Below are positions 1-6,031 of a stretch of 17,765 nucleotides of DNA, one piece after another. The stretch covers positions 1 through 17,765 of the forward strand of contig CAKUXX010000018.1 of the NCBI GenBank assembly GCA_934702355.1. Direction: 5' to 3'. The stretch is from an uncultured Methanomassiliicoccales archaeon (GTDB taxonomy: Archaea > Thermoplasmatota > Thermoplasmata > Methanomassiliicoccales > Methanomethylophilaceae). Position 1 is the stretch's first letter, and each line of letters opens with the position of its first letter. The notes beneath the pieces were generated by a model. The model saw only the letters and a program-made list of their open reading frames with translations, made no database searches and was not told where the DNA came from. The position numbers were made by a program, and so were the translations under genes.

Positions 1-663
1 GCCGACGTCGATCCCCACCGGGGACGACGTGTCCGTCTCCAGATATTCCTCGTCCCGGGCGAAGCCCGGGTCCTGGAGGAAAGTTATCGTCACATAGTAG
101 TCGAAATGGGTACCCATGTCGTCTCTGGACACAGTACAAGTCTTCGGGGTGCCTGGAGGGAGGCCGGGGCCGTGGAGCCTCAGCTTCTTCGGGACCTTGC
201 CGAGCCTGACATACAGCTTCTTCCCCTTCCTGGAGATCCCGAAGTCATGTCCCTTCGCATATCCGTAGGATCTGTAGCTCCTCCGCGTCCTGTAGCGGGG
301 ATGTCCGCATCCATGGCTTTGTGACCCGTCGTCAACGGTCTCTTTGACGTTGTCGAGACAGGCCCTGTAGGACCTCAGGACCCTGTCGGCGGTGTCGTGC
401 ATGGTGTTGTTGTACATCCCGTGGATGCAGGGCATCCTCGACCAGATGATGGTCGAGAACCTGATGAGATCATGCTTGCCTGGGAGCCCCCCGTACTTTT
501 GAAGATGGAGTCTGCAGTAGGTGACCATGAGGTTGTACACATAGCGGTTCCCCTCTATGTTGGCGGCTATCGCCGCCTCCTGCTCGACGTTCGGGACTAT
601 CTTCGCTTTGAGCGTCAGATACATCTTCCCCTCGCAGGCCTTCTGTGTCACCCCCGCGTCCAT
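1..663 (-). CDS. tnpB: TnpB / IS200-IS605 OrfB RNA-guided nuclease, C-terminus beyond window
   Basis: Minus-strand TnpB, truncated by the left window edge after about 221 residues. TnpB is the accessory RNA-guided nuclease of IS200/IS605-group elements and ancestor of Cas12. Visible are the N-terminal OrfB helical region (N-R-Y-V-Y-N near residue 37, then N-N-T-M followed by a VLRSYRACLDNVKE helix), a basic linker rich in R/K/Y, and the first RuvC motif G-I-D-V-G, whose Asp is about residue 219. The zinc finger and remaining RuvC acidic residues would lie outside the window. The start is taken as the ATG at 663: a TATATAA box at 687-693 sits about 27 nt upstream, as in a leaderless archaeal promoter. 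An in-frame ATG at 684 and the fused upstream frame are alternatives. No TnpA (Y1 transposase) is visible. Confidence 0.75.
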   Translation of the reverse strand, partial: MDAGVTQKACEGKMYLTLKAKIVPNVEQEAAIAANIEGNRYVYNLMVTYCRLHLQKYGGLPGKHDLIRFSTIIWSRMPCIHGMYNNTMHDTADRVLRSYRACLDNVKETVDDGSQSHGCGHPRYRTRRSYRSYGYAKGHDFGISRKGKKLYVRLGKVPKKLRLHGPGLPPGTPKTCTVSRDDMGTHFDYYVTITFLQDPGFARDEEYLETDTSSPVGIDVG

Positions 664-686
664 GGATGACAGACGCTCCCTCATCC

Positions 687-693
687 TATATAA
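687..693 (-). promoter_or_regulatory. TATA box for tnpB
   Basis: On the minus strand this reads TTATATA, centred about 27 nt before the ATG at 663. That is the spacing of an archaeal TATA box to a leaderless start. It lies close to the inferred left end of the tnpB element, so the element would carry its own promoter. Prediction from position and sequence only. Confidence 0.45.
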
Positions 694-708
694 CAGAGTC
701 CAGCGGAA

Positions 709-1254
709 TCCCATTGCCTCGAAGTACCGGCTGTCGGTGCGAAGCACCGAAGCCGGAACTCCGGCCAGATTTGAGATGAAAGACCTCTCCACGAATCTGT
801 CGCAGCAGATCCTCGCGCCGTCACGCAACACGCCATGCAATGTGTGGAAGATCATCTTCGCATAGAGGGCATCGTCCTTGACAGCAAGATTGCGCAGGAT
901 CCTCAGCAATCCATTTTCGAGAGCGTGTTCAAGCACGAGATTGCAATCGCCGAACAGAGTCCTGGTCAGGGCTTCGTATTCTTTTCCGGAAGCCGCGATG
1001 CGTGCGTCGTCCTTCTCCACAGCAGTGAACTCGTCGCGGTCCGGATCGTAATGGACGAGTCCGCGCGTCTTGGAGTGGAATATCCCCGATCTGCGGTCCT
1101 TCATATACACGATTGTGCCCAGACTCTCCTTTATCTCCTGCTTGCACACCGAACCGCCGTCTTTCTGGTACACGCTTTCGACGAGTGAAGCGCTGCCTCT
1201 GATGATGCATCCGTTGGCATCTCTCTTAGCATTCTGTACGCGGATGAAGGTCAT
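709..1254 (-). pseudogene. IS1634-family DDE transposase, N-terminal fragment
   Basis: About 182 residues starting MTFIRVQNAKRDANG, with a KESLGTIVYMKDRRSG segment and the FHTLHGVLRDGARI region. These match my memory of the N-terminal, pre-catalytic part of IS1634-type transposases (IS4 superfamily, usually around 550 residues). The DDE catalytic core is absent: after F-E-A-M-G the sequence changes to TnpB-like protein with no stop codon. The fragment should have no transposase activity. The ATG at 1254 is the first in the frame; an in-frame stop lies upstream near 1362. No database search was possible, so the family call rests on recognition. Confidence 0.6.
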
Positions 1255-1427
1255 TTTGATCCCCGAATCTAATGCTAAAAGTTCGTTCGTCTGAGGGTTA
1301 ATAATGATTATACTAAAAGTTATTAATAATATACCGCCTGGAATCTGATCGTCAATACTTCATATCCATCGACAACCCCTGGTTCCTCATCCAAGATATC
1401 GGATCAACATCATTCCGAAAAAGTTGC

Positions 1428-1480
1428 ATTACGATTCCACTTTTTACTTTGGCAAGTGATAAAACGGAATCGTAATTCCA
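1428..1480. promoter_or_regulatory. Operator-like repeats, including a GGAA-N6-TTCC palindrome, upstream of apgM
   Basis: Three overlapping signals lie here. ATTACGATTCC (1428-1438) and GGAATCGTAAT (1466-1476) form a perfect 11-bp inverted repeat with a 27-bp spacer. GGAATCGTAATTCC (1466-1479) fits GGAA-N6-TTCC, the consensus known for the nitrogen repressor NrpR in Methanococcus. The two blocks also read as imperfect direct repeats, each followed by a T-run and AC. The nearest downstream gene is apgM, about 90 bp away; the insertion sequence lies on the other side. Binding by NrpR is only a hypothesis. Confidence 0.35.
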
Positions 1481-1538
1481 TTTTTTACGTTGTCTGAAAC
1501 AACGACAACACCCTAAAGACCATTTCCGGAGGAATCCG

Positions 1539-1545
1539 TTAATAT
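1539..1545 (+). promoter_or_regulatory. TATA box for apgM, leaderless
   Basis: TTAATAT centred 27 nt before the apgM ATG at 1569. No ribosome binding site lies just before that ATG, so transcription probably starts at or next to the start codon. Confidence 0.5.
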
Positions 1546-1568
1546 CCCTCCAGCCGATTTGGAACCCG

Positions 1569-2804
1569 ATGACCGAGCCCAAGAAGATCCTGATAGTCGT
1601 GCTCGACGGACTCGGAGACCGCCAATGCCCCGAACTCAGGGGCATGACTCCTCTCCAGTACATCAGAACCCCGAACCTCGACTGGTTCCTAGCACACGGA
1701 CAGGGCGGGCTCTGCGACCCCATATCGCCTGGGATCCGCCCCGGAAGCGACACGGCGCACCTGGCCATACTCGGATACGATGTCGAATCGGTCTACACCG
1801 GAAGGGGTCCCTTCGAAGCATTGGGAATCGGCATGGACATACAGCCCGGCGACGTCGCGATGAGATGCAACTTCGCCACCGTGGACGACACCATGGAGGT
1901 GCTCGACCGCAGGGCCGGAAGGATAAGGGCTCCGGAGACCAGTGAGCTCGTGGAATGCCTGGACGGGATGGAGATCGACGGCATAGAATGCCTGGTGCGC
2001 GAGAGCACCGAGCACAGAGCCGTACTCATCCTGAGAGGCGACGGCCTCAGTTCGGAGATAACCGACCCGGACCCGGGACCGGAGACCCATCTCAGGATGT
2101 GTGAGCCCCTCGTACCCGAAGCGGAGTTCACGGCGGACATCGTCAACCGCTTCATGGAGGAGTGCTACAGCAGGCTGAAGGAGCATCCGACCAACAGGAA
2201 GAGGCGCGCGGCCGGTCTTCCCCCTGCCAACATACTGATACCCCGCGGAGCCGGGGTGTTCCCTCAGATAGAGTCCTTCCAGGAGAAGTACGGTATATCC
2301 GCGGCCTGCGTCGCTGGGGTCGGGATGATCAAGGGGATATGCAAAGCATGCGGGCTTGACATCTACCCTCTGCCGGACATCTGCGACGGCACGATGGAAT
2401 CCGATTTCATAGAGAAGGCCCGCTGCACGATAGAGGCTCTCAAAGAATACGACTTCGTCCTGATGAACTGCAAAGCAGGGGACATAGCCGGGCACGACGG
2501 CGATGCCAAGGCCAAGGCGGACGTCGTACGCAGGATCGACGAGATGGCCTCTGTCCTGAAGGACGGGCTTCCCGATGATGTTGTAACTGTCTTCACATGC
2601 GACCACTGCACCCCGTGCATACTCACGGACCACAGCGGAGATCCGGTTCCTATCGCAATTCACTCCAGAGGCCTGATATGGGACGATGCGGACGTCTTCA
2701 GCGAGACCGGATGCTCCAAGGGCATGCTCGGACGCATCAGGGCCAAGGACATCGTGCCTATATGCATGGACATCGCGGACCGCACGACGAAGTACGGCTC
2801 ATGA
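1569..2804 (+). CDS. apgM: 2,3-bisphosphoglycerate-independent phosphoglycerate mutase, archaeal type
   Basis: A 411-residue cytoplasmic enzyme that interconverts 3- and 2-phosphoglycerate in glycolysis/gluconeogenesis. It belongs to the alkaline-phosphatase superfamily, and its length is typical of archaeal ApgM. Visible motifs are V-V-L-D-G-L-G-D near residue 10 (metal ligand Asp), G-S-D-T-A-H-L-A-I-L-G-Y-D near residues 58-70 (metal-binding/catalytic region), N-C-K-A-G-D-I-A-G-H-D-G-D near 300 and T-C-D-H-C-T-P-C followed by D-H-S-G-D-P-V-P near 345 (C-terminal metal ligands). The ATG at 1569 is supported by a TATA box 27 nt upstream. The 3' end overlaps the convergent pilin-like gene by 6 bp. 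Large open frames on the opposite strand are codon-bias shadows. Confidence 0.95.
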   Translation: MTEPKKILIVVLDGLGDRQCPELRGMTPLQYIRTPNLDWFLAHGQGGLCDPISPGIRPGSDTAHLAILGYDVESVYTGRGPFEALGIGMDIQPGDVAMRCNFATVDDTMEVLDRRAGRIRAPETSELVECLDGMEIDGIECLVRESTEHRAVLILRGDGLSSEITDPDPGPETHLRMCEPLVPEAEFTADIVNRFMEECYSRLKEHPTNRKRRAAGLPPANILIPRGAGVFPQIESFQEKYGISAACVAGVGMIKGICKACGLDIYPLPDICDGTMESDFIEKARCTIEALKEYDFVLMNCKAGDIAGHDGDAKAKADVVRRIDEMASVLKDGLPDDVVTVFTCDHCTPCILTDHSGDPVPIAIHSRGLIWDDADVFSETGCSKGMLGRIRAKDIVPICMDIADRTTKYGS

Positions 2805-3239
2805 TGAATAGAGGATGAGCTCCGCCCGGAGGACTCCGCCTGTGGAGAGCATCCTTTCCATCGAAACGCTGGAGGATTCCTTCTCACCTGCGGAACCTAT
2901 AACTACGGTTCCGTCTCCATAACACATCCTCAGCAGATACGGTCTCCCGGAACATGCACAGTTCAGGCAGTCCTCAGCGAAACCCAATGCACGGTCGCCT
3001 CCGGAAAGGATATCCAAAGCTATCATGTCCGATATCCTGACCAGGGAACCATCTCCTTCGTCGCTCAGATCCGCCATCCTCACCTCCGAGGACAGTATCG
3101 AATCCAGGATGTCACCTGCATCGTCATCCGATACTCCGGAATGGAAGTTGTGCACCAGGACGGCCGAGGCCATCATTATGATCATGACGAACACCACGGC
3201 ATCGAACATCGCCAGCATCCCCCTGCGGTTCATACGCAT
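2799..3239 (-). CDS. Pilin-like membrane-anchored protein, second of pair
   Basis: About 146 residues, function unknown. A short basic N-terminus ending R-R-G precedes a hydrophobic helix (about residues 9-30) and an acidic extracytoplasmic domain with a C-N-C-A-C-type cysteine cluster (C-L-N-C-A-C) and one further cysteine. The layout resembles archaeal type IV pilin-like or pseudopilin proteins, with the R-R-G before the helix a possible prepilin-peptidase site; that is inference. The ATG at 3239 is preferred because GAGGTGA lies 4 nt before it. A second ATG at 3233 would give an ATGA overlap with the upstream gene. It is translationally coupled to the gene ending at 3230 and tail-to-tail with apgM. 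Confidence 0.75.
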   Translation of the reverse strand: MRMNRRGMLAMFDAVVFVMIIMMASAVLVHNFHSGVSDDDAGDILDSILSSEVRMADLSDEGDGSLVRISDMIALDILSGGDRALGFAEDCLNCACSGRPYLLRMCYGDGTVVIGSAGEKESSSVSMERMLSTGGVLRAELILYSS

Positions 3240-3631
3240 ACGGTCACCTCGAAGAATGCAGGGAACGATCTTCCGTTGTCGTCGGATATCACGGAGGCGA
3301 ACGTACGGGTGTACGTCCTGCCGTCCATGTCCCCCTCTGCAAGCGGGGGCGGCACCTCGCAGAATCCTCCCGGCACGGATACTGACACACAAATTCCCGA
3401 AAAACCTCCGGTGTCCAGGATGTCCCCGAGCTTCTCGGAGTACGACGGGACGAATGTCCCGTCCTCAACGCTTCCGCTGAATACACTTTCATCCAAAGTC
3501 CCCGTCGGATCGCCCAGGGACGGATGTCCGTGGGCGACCAGACCGAGGAACGCCGTCAACACGACCGTGACGGCCATGAAGGCCAGAATGGCCTCCGCGA
3601 ACCCCATGTCGCCGTTCCTGCCGATGTCCAT
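3230..3631 (-). CDS. Pilin-like membrane-anchored protein, first of pair
   Basis: 133 residues, function unknown. The N-terminus is short and polar, then G-F-A-E-A starts a hydrophobic helix (about residues 10-33), followed by a small outer domain with two cysteines (in G-I-C-V-S and G-F-C-E-V) and an E-V-T-V-C-V end. A glycine followed by a helix with Glu near its start recalls class III signal peptides of archaeal pilins. A TATA-like element at 3653-3658 sits about 25 nt before the ATG, suggesting a leaderless two-gene operon with the next gene, whose start overlaps this stop. The pair might serve a pilus or secretion system such as the TadA-like ATPase at 11874, but it is 8 kb away, so this is only a possibility. 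Confidence 0.75.
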   Translation of the reverse strand: MDIGRNGDMGFAEAILAFMAVTVVLTAFLGLVAHGHPSLGDPTGTLDESVFSGSVEDGTFVPSYSEKLGDILDTGGFSGICVSVSVPGGFCEVPPPLAEGDMDGRTYTRTFASVISDDNGRSFPAFFEVTVCV

Positions 3632-3652
3632 GGCAGGGGCTCGCGGTGGGTG

Positions 3653-3658
3653 TTTAAG
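3653..3658 (-). promoter_or_regulatory. TATA-like element for the pilin-like pair
   Basis: On the minus strand the context reads TTTCTTAAACA, centred about 25 nt before the ATG at 3631. There is no clear ribosome site at that start, consistent with leaderless transcription. Confidence 0.4.
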
Positions 3659-3676
3659 AAACTGTTGCGGACTGTC

Positions 3677-5578
3677 TCATTGCACGCCCTTGCGGTACAG
3701 ACCGTAGGTGAATCCGCCGCACATCTGCTCGATGCGCGATCTTTTCTTTTCATCGGGCTTCTTTATGTACTCGCCGACGGCCTTGGCCAGCACCGGCGGG
3801 CGCTTCCTCAGATCTATACCAAGGGAAGCGACACCCGACCTTCCGAGCTCCTCGATGCTGTCGAGCAGGAACAGGTCCACGGAGTTCAGGATACGGGCAT
3901 AGCCCCTCCTGTCCCTGTACACAGGGAAAGATGCTCCTTTCTCGTCCTTCAGATTGCCGTTCTCCAGCCCGGGATCGCGTGTGTACATCAGCTCGGTCCT
4001 TCCGAAGGCCATTACCTCGGCCCTTCCGGGACGGTGTGCGATGAGATCGGACACGTCGTTTCTCGAAAGCTCAACGGACAGGGTGGACTGATACACTCCG
4101 GGAAGCGTCCACGAGTTGTAGCAGTTGAACACGCTGCTCGTGTAGATCCTCCTGGAATCCCTGCACAGGCGGAGCTGCCCGGGACTGTTGACCATGACCG
4201 GCCCGTCATATGTGCATTCGTCCAGCGGATCGAACCTAGGAAGCAGATCGACAAGCTCCTTTCCCGCGGCGACGCACATCTCCTTGGCCTCGTCCAGCTT
4301 GTCGCTGTGCTCGAAATAGACCCTGTCTGCGTAGGGCAGAGCGGCCTCCAGCGTCTTCAGGGTGTTGACGTACATCGAAGTCTCGGGCCTCCTGAACTCG
4401 TGAGGGAGCTTAGGTAAGACAACATCGTTGTGATGCCTTGCGGTGGCACCGTCGAGCTTCGGCGTGGAGCCGATGAGGTTCTTGACCTCGTCTATGCGGG
4501 GATCGTAGGTCCTGTAGATCTGATACTTCCCGTCGGGGATCTTGAACGGTATCCTGAACGGGTCCATCTCTATGGCCTTGAACCCTCCGACCTTCTCATC
4601 TCCTGAGAAGAGGGAGAGACCGTCCTTCTTGCCGATGGGCTCCTCCCCGTGCCATTCGAAGCACCTGTCGCGCACGGTGACCTCACCGAGATAGAATCCG
4701 CGGTTGTCTGGGTGCAGCGGCTGCACCGGAGATGTCACGCCTCCGAGGTACCCGTCGCAGGTCCCCCTGTTGAAAACGGTCCTGAGAAGCGAAAGTGTAT
4801 CCTCGTACTCCTCTCCGAAGTCCCCTTTCTCCGCAAGGGAGTAGACCTTCGCGGAAAGGTACGCATACGCGGGAGAGCGCATCCTGCCCTCGATCTTGAG
4901 CGATCTCACTCCGATGTCCCTGAGCTTCTCCATGTAGTCCACGCCGAACAGGTCGGCGTTGCTCAGGAGATATCCCTCAGAATCACCAAGAGTGTACTTC
5001 TTCCTGCAGGGCTGGGCGCAGGACCCGCGGTTCCCGCTGCGTCCGCCCATGAAGCTGGACATGAGGCATCCCCCGGACATGCAGTAGCACAGAGCGCCCT
5101 GTATGAACACCTCGGTGTCTATCGGGGACTGGGGGACGATCTCCGAGAGCTCGTCCATTGTGAGCTCCCTAGCCATCACGGCGCGCTCGAATCCGTTCTC
5201 GGCGCACCATTCCAGACCTTCCAGGGAATGGATCTGCATCTGCGTCGATGCGTGAAGGGGTATGTCTATGCCCCTGATGGCCTCCAGCAGGCCCAGGTCC
5301 TGTATCAGGACCCCGTCGGCGCCTATGTCCTTCAGGAACCTGACGAACGTGACTGCGTCCGACATCTCGGAGTTCTTGACTGACGTATTGACTGTGACGT
5401 AAACCTTCACATCGCGGTCATGGGCGTAGTTGACTGCGCCCTCGAGCTGACGGTCCGTGAAGTTCCCTGCGAATGCGCGGGCTCCGAAGTCCTTTCCGGC
5501 CAGATAGACTGCGTCGCAACCTCCCTTGACGGCGGCCGCGAGTCCGTCGGGGTTGCCTGCTGGCGATAGTATTTCCAC
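3677..5578 (-). CDS. Peptidase U32 family protein (RlhA/YdcP-like)
   Basis: About 633 residues from a GTG start. U32 proteins are called collagenase-like peptidases, but characterised bacterial members (RlhA, TrhP, UbiU/V) act in RNA or quinone hydroxylation with Fe-S or prephenate chemistry; this length resembles RlhA. The typical N-terminus E-I-L-S-P-A-G-N begins a TIM-barrel-like domain with G-A-D-G-V-L-I-Q-D and H-A-S-T-Q-M. The conserved cysteine signature follows: G-A-L-C-Y-C-M-S-G-G-C, then G-S-C-A-Q-P-C-R-K-K-Y. The family usually begins just before E-I-L-S-P-A-G, and TTTAAAA at 5600-5607 lies about 26 nt before this GTG, so I prefer it over the ATG at 5668, which would add 30 atypical residues and lie inside an operator palindrome. 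Confidence 0.88.
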   Translation of the reverse strand: MEILSPAGNPDGLAAAVKGGCDAVYLAGKDFGARAFAGNFTDRQLEGAVNYAHDRDVKVYVTVNTSVKNSEMSDAVTFVRFLKDIGADGVLIQDLGLLEAIRGIDIPLHASTQMQIHSLEGLEWCAENGFERAVMARELTMDELSEIVPQSPIDTEVFIQGALCYCMSGGCLMSSFMGGRSGNRGSCAQPCRKKYTLGDSEGYLLSNADLFGVDYMEKLRDIGVRSLKIEGRMRSPAYAYLSAKVYSLAEKGDFGEEYEDTLSLLRTVFNRGTCDGYLGGVTSPVQPLHPDNRGFYLGEVTVRDRCFEWHGEEPIGKKDGLSLFSGDEKVGGFKAIEMDPFRIPFKIPDGKYQIYRTYDPRIDEVKNLIGSTPKLDGATARHHNDVVLPKLPHEFRRPETSMYVNTLKTLEAALPYADRVYFEHSDKLDEAKEMCVAAGKELVDLLPRFDPLDECTYDGPVMVNSPGQLRLCRDSRRIYTSSVFNCYNSWTLPGVYQSTLSVELSRNDVSDLIAHRPGRAEVMAFGRTELMYTRDPGLENGNLKDEKGASFPVYRDRRGYARILNSVDLFLLDSIEELGRSGVASLGIDLRKRPPVLAKAVGEYIKKPDEKKRSRIEQMCGGFTYGLYRKGVQ

Positions 5579-5599
5579 GGTGACCCTATCGGGACCTGG

Positions 5600-5607
5600 T
5601 TTTAAAG
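5600..5607 (-). promoter_or_regulatory. TATA box for the U32 gene
   Basis: Minus-strand CTTTAAAA centred about 26 nt before the GTG at 5578, consistent with leaderless transcription. A second AT-rich candidate (AAAATACA, near 5671-5680) lies next to the first TTGGA palindrome and could be an alternative promoter. Confidence 0.4.
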
Positions 5608-5651
5608 TGATTGGTGGGGAAGGAAAGTGTTGGGACGATTCCTTCCCTTTA

Positions 5652-5668
5652 TTGGATTGTACATCCAA
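5652..5668. promoter_or_regulatory. TTGGA-N7-TCCAA palindrome 1 (operator candidate)
   Basis: TTGGATTGTACATCCAA: arms TTGGA and TCCAA, with the inner AT pairing also conserved. It lies in the divergent region between the U32 gene and the uptake operon, just downstream (minus strand) of an AAAATACA element. A second copy with the same arm sequence and spacing lies 51 bp away centre to centre. The regulator is unknown. Confidence 0.5.
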
Positions 5669-5695
5669 TCTGTATTTTGACTACTGAAGCTAGGA

Positions 5696-5703
5696 TTAAA
5701 TAT
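5696..5703 (+). promoter_or_regulatory. TATA box for the uptake operon
   Basis: TTAAATAT preceded by AGGA (BRE-like), predicting a transcript start near 5722-5728 and so a leader of about 305 nt before the ATG at 6032. Palindrome 2 begins at its last base. Confidence 0.4.
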
Positions 5704-5719
5704 TGGACATATCATCCAA
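5703..5719. promoter_or_regulatory. TTGGA-N7-TCCAA palindrome 2 (operator candidate)
   Basis: TTGGACATATCATCCAA, with the same arms and spacing as the copy at 5652-5668. It abuts the TATA box of the uptake operon and ends just before the predicted transcript start, where a bound protein would block polymerase. This suggests repression of the importer genes by a substrate- or metal-sensing regulator; that is inference. Confidence 0.5.
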
Positions 5720-5733
5720 CATGACCATAGGTG

Positions 5734-6007
5734 ACGGCTGTTCGGAACCTCAGCGTCGACAGACGGCGGATGGGATCCCATGATCCCTGCTGAGATCCGG
5801 AACACAGGCCGCATACCTCGGAGATGTGGGATTCACAAAGGGAATCGGAGTGGAATGAAGCCCTCACTGACGCTGTGATGTTCCATCACATCAGGGAAGG
5901 CTCCCGGAAGAGGCCGGACATGCCGGTGACAGATCGGCATTCAGACCTCATATCTGACCACTCCGGCCGTCCGCCCGTCTCCGACCTTCGGACCATCGAA
6001 ACGATGG
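5734..6007 (+). ncRNA. Hairpin-rich leader of the uptake operon (candidate structured RNA)
   Basis: About 300 bases without a convincing gene. The strongest element is a long nested stem at 5736-5810: the segment at 5736-5754 pairs imperfectly with 5789-5810 (CTCAGC with GCTGAG, GTTC with GGAAC), enclosing a second stem around TGGGATCCCA (5771-5780). Further stems are TGTGATG/CATCACA (5874-5890), TCAGA/TCTGA (5941-5957) and CCATCG/CGATGG (5993-6007). The last ends about 12 nt before the AGGAGA ribosome site at 6019. A 97-residue frame starting at 5824 exists but runs into the next gene and has no plausible protein character. I recognise no known riboswitch class. Confidence 0.35.
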
Positions 6008-6031
6008 ACCCACCATTCAGGAGAAATTTCA

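Larger units (their letters stand above)
1..1320 (-). mobile_element. Nested insertion sequences: TnpB element inside an IS1634-type element (partial)
   Basis: One minus-strand frame stays open from 1254 to the left edge and joins two unrelated transposition proteins. Residues 1-182 resemble the N-terminus of IS1634-family DDE transposases. Residues from about 198 onward are TnpB of the IS200/IS605 group. The simplest reading is that a tnpB-bearing element landed in the IS1634 transposase gene in the same orientation and happened to keep the frame. The IS1634-side end should lie between 1255 and about 1320, where an AT-rich stretch holds two copies of CTAAAAGTT (1275 and 1312 regions). The other ends lie outside the window, so terminal repeats and target duplications cannot be checked. 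Confidence 0.6.

Noticed and set aside
1689..2663. 324-residue minus-strand frame across apgM
   Set aside because: It lies wholly antisense to a clearly conserved enzyme; long opposite-strand frames are expected in GC-rich genes.
3524..4417. 297-residue plus-strand frame across the U32 gene
   Set aside because: Antisense shadow of a conserved gene, with no family resemblance.
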